The translations under genes were made by a program, and so were the position numbers. Of a DNA stretch of 64,000 nt, positions 63,567-64,000 are shown piece by piece; the first letter of the stretch is position 1, and the number at the start of each line of letters is the position of its first letter. The DNA comes from an uncultured Exiguobacterium sp. Its GTDB lineage: Bacteria; Bacillota; Bacilli; Exiguobacteriales; Exiguobacteriaceae. The stretch covers positions 558,001-622,000 of the forward strand of contig CAJYMC010000007.1 of the NCBI GenBank assembly GCA_913775715.1. The letters are read 5' to 3'. Under the pieces are notes generated by a model, which was not told the DNA's origin, made no database searches, and was given only the letters and a program-made list of their open reading frames with translations.

Positions 63567-64000
63567 ATGAAACCAACCATTGGACTGACGACATGTCTTC
63601 GTCCGACTGACGACGTGCATCATCGTGTGAAGCAGTTGTTAGCGGATGATACGATACATTTTATCTACGTCGTGCGTCAGAAAAAAAGCATAGAACACTT
63701 GCAACAGGAGACAGGATTACCGGTGCTTGTCGTCGATAAACAACGGCTTTATTTATATCCATTAGGCGAGACGACATCGTTCTTTTTCCATCCTTCGAGT
63801 GCGGTGTTTCGCATCAAACAAATTGATGCAGGTGGAGGCGACCCTCTCGTTGCGATCGGACGCTTATCGGAAGGGATGCGTGTGCTTGACTGTACACTTG
63901 GTCTTGGAGCAGATGCCATCGTCATGAGTCATGCCATCGGAGAGCGAGGTCAGATTACCGGCTTAGAAAGTCGGGTTGAGACAGCATTTATCGTCAAGAA
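63567..64000 (+). CDS. Class I SAM-dependent methyltransferase (YpiP-like), 5' part
   Basis: The N-terminal 144 residues of a protein cut by the window end. VLDCTLGLGADAIVMSHAIG near residue 110 matches motif I of the SAM-dependent methyltransferases of the YpiP/RsmJ-like type (DCTxGLGxDA), followed by the acidic residue of motif II in GLES. The target is unknown, possibly rRNA. ATG preceded by TGGAGGA. In Bacillus ypiP lies near thyB-dfrA, as this gene does, about 5 kb away. Confidence 0.8.
   Translation, partial: MKPTIGLTTCLRPTDDVHHRVKQLLADDTIHFIYVVRQKKSIEHLQQETGLPVLVVDKQRLYLYPLGETTSFFFHPSSAVFRIKQIDAGGGDPLVAIGRLSEGMRVLDCTLGLGADAIVMSHAIGERGQITGLESRVETAFIVK

Overview
The window looks like a stretch of chromosome from a low-to-mid GC Bacillales organism, most likely Exiguobacterium. 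The gene order from the HU gene through hepS-menG-hepT-ndk-cheR-aro, ypiA-ypiB-ypiF-qcrABC, bshA-cca-birA-panBCD-dinG-ypmA-ypmB-aspB-asnS-dnaD-nth and yppE-recU-ponA to mrfA-mrfB-ypsA-gpsB follows the Bacillus subtilis chromosome. Genes usual there are missing here (mtrB, the trp cluster, bshB1, ypoC and rnpB). This identification rests on remembered gene order and protein similarity; no database was searched.

Layout. 1-9.4 kb: end of HU, then menaquinone synthesis (heptaprenyl diphosphate synthase subunits and MenG), ndk, cheR, the end of the shikimate pathway (aroC-aroB-aroA), ypiA and ypiB. 9.5-12.1 kb: ypiF and the menaquinol:cytochrome c oxidoreductase genes qcrABC, which use the quinone made by the first genes. 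12.1-14.4 kb: membrane proteins and a YugP-type metallopeptidase. 14.5-20.1 kb: bacillithiol synthesis (bshA), cca, birA and panBCD, the last preceded by a leader RNA that fits the known pan motif. 20.2-27.5 kb: dinG, ypmAB, aspB, asnS, dnaD, nth. 27.5-28.8 kb: an accessory insertion with a 156-bp palindromic element and a DUF3800 gene. 28.8-37.0 kb: yppE, recU, a class A penicillin-binding protein with a pentapeptide-repeat tail, the mrfAB DNA repair pair, ypsA and gpsB.

37.1-64 kb is a more mixed half: a NERD-like protein, an FAD monooxygenase, a NUDIX hydrolase, a 3D-domain cell-wall protein behind three WalR-type boxes, a two-gene osmolyte or bile-type ABC transporter, a lipid kinase, an NSS symporter, xpaC-telA behind an ECF sigma-W-type promoter, a dCMP deaminase, two candidate small RNAs (one with a perfect CcpA operator over its promoter), a small HEXXH protein, a YhaM-like nuclease, a COG0523 GTPase, an RNase H-like protein, a CorC/HlyC membrane protein, fumarase, a GGDEF protein flanked by receiver-like domains, thyA-dfrA, an oligo-1,6-glucosidase under an apparent cre site, a PilZ-like protein, a queuosine-precursor transporter, an acetyltransferase, a coiled-coil protein and a truncated SAM-dependent methyltransferase.

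I found no CRISPR array, rRNA, tRNA, insertion sequence, prophage or recognisable complete defence system. The best candidates for something undescribed are the two small RNAs at 49.45-49.71 kb, the palindromic element with the DUF3800 gene at 27.5-28.8 kb, and the small HEXXH protein at 49.7-50.2 kb.
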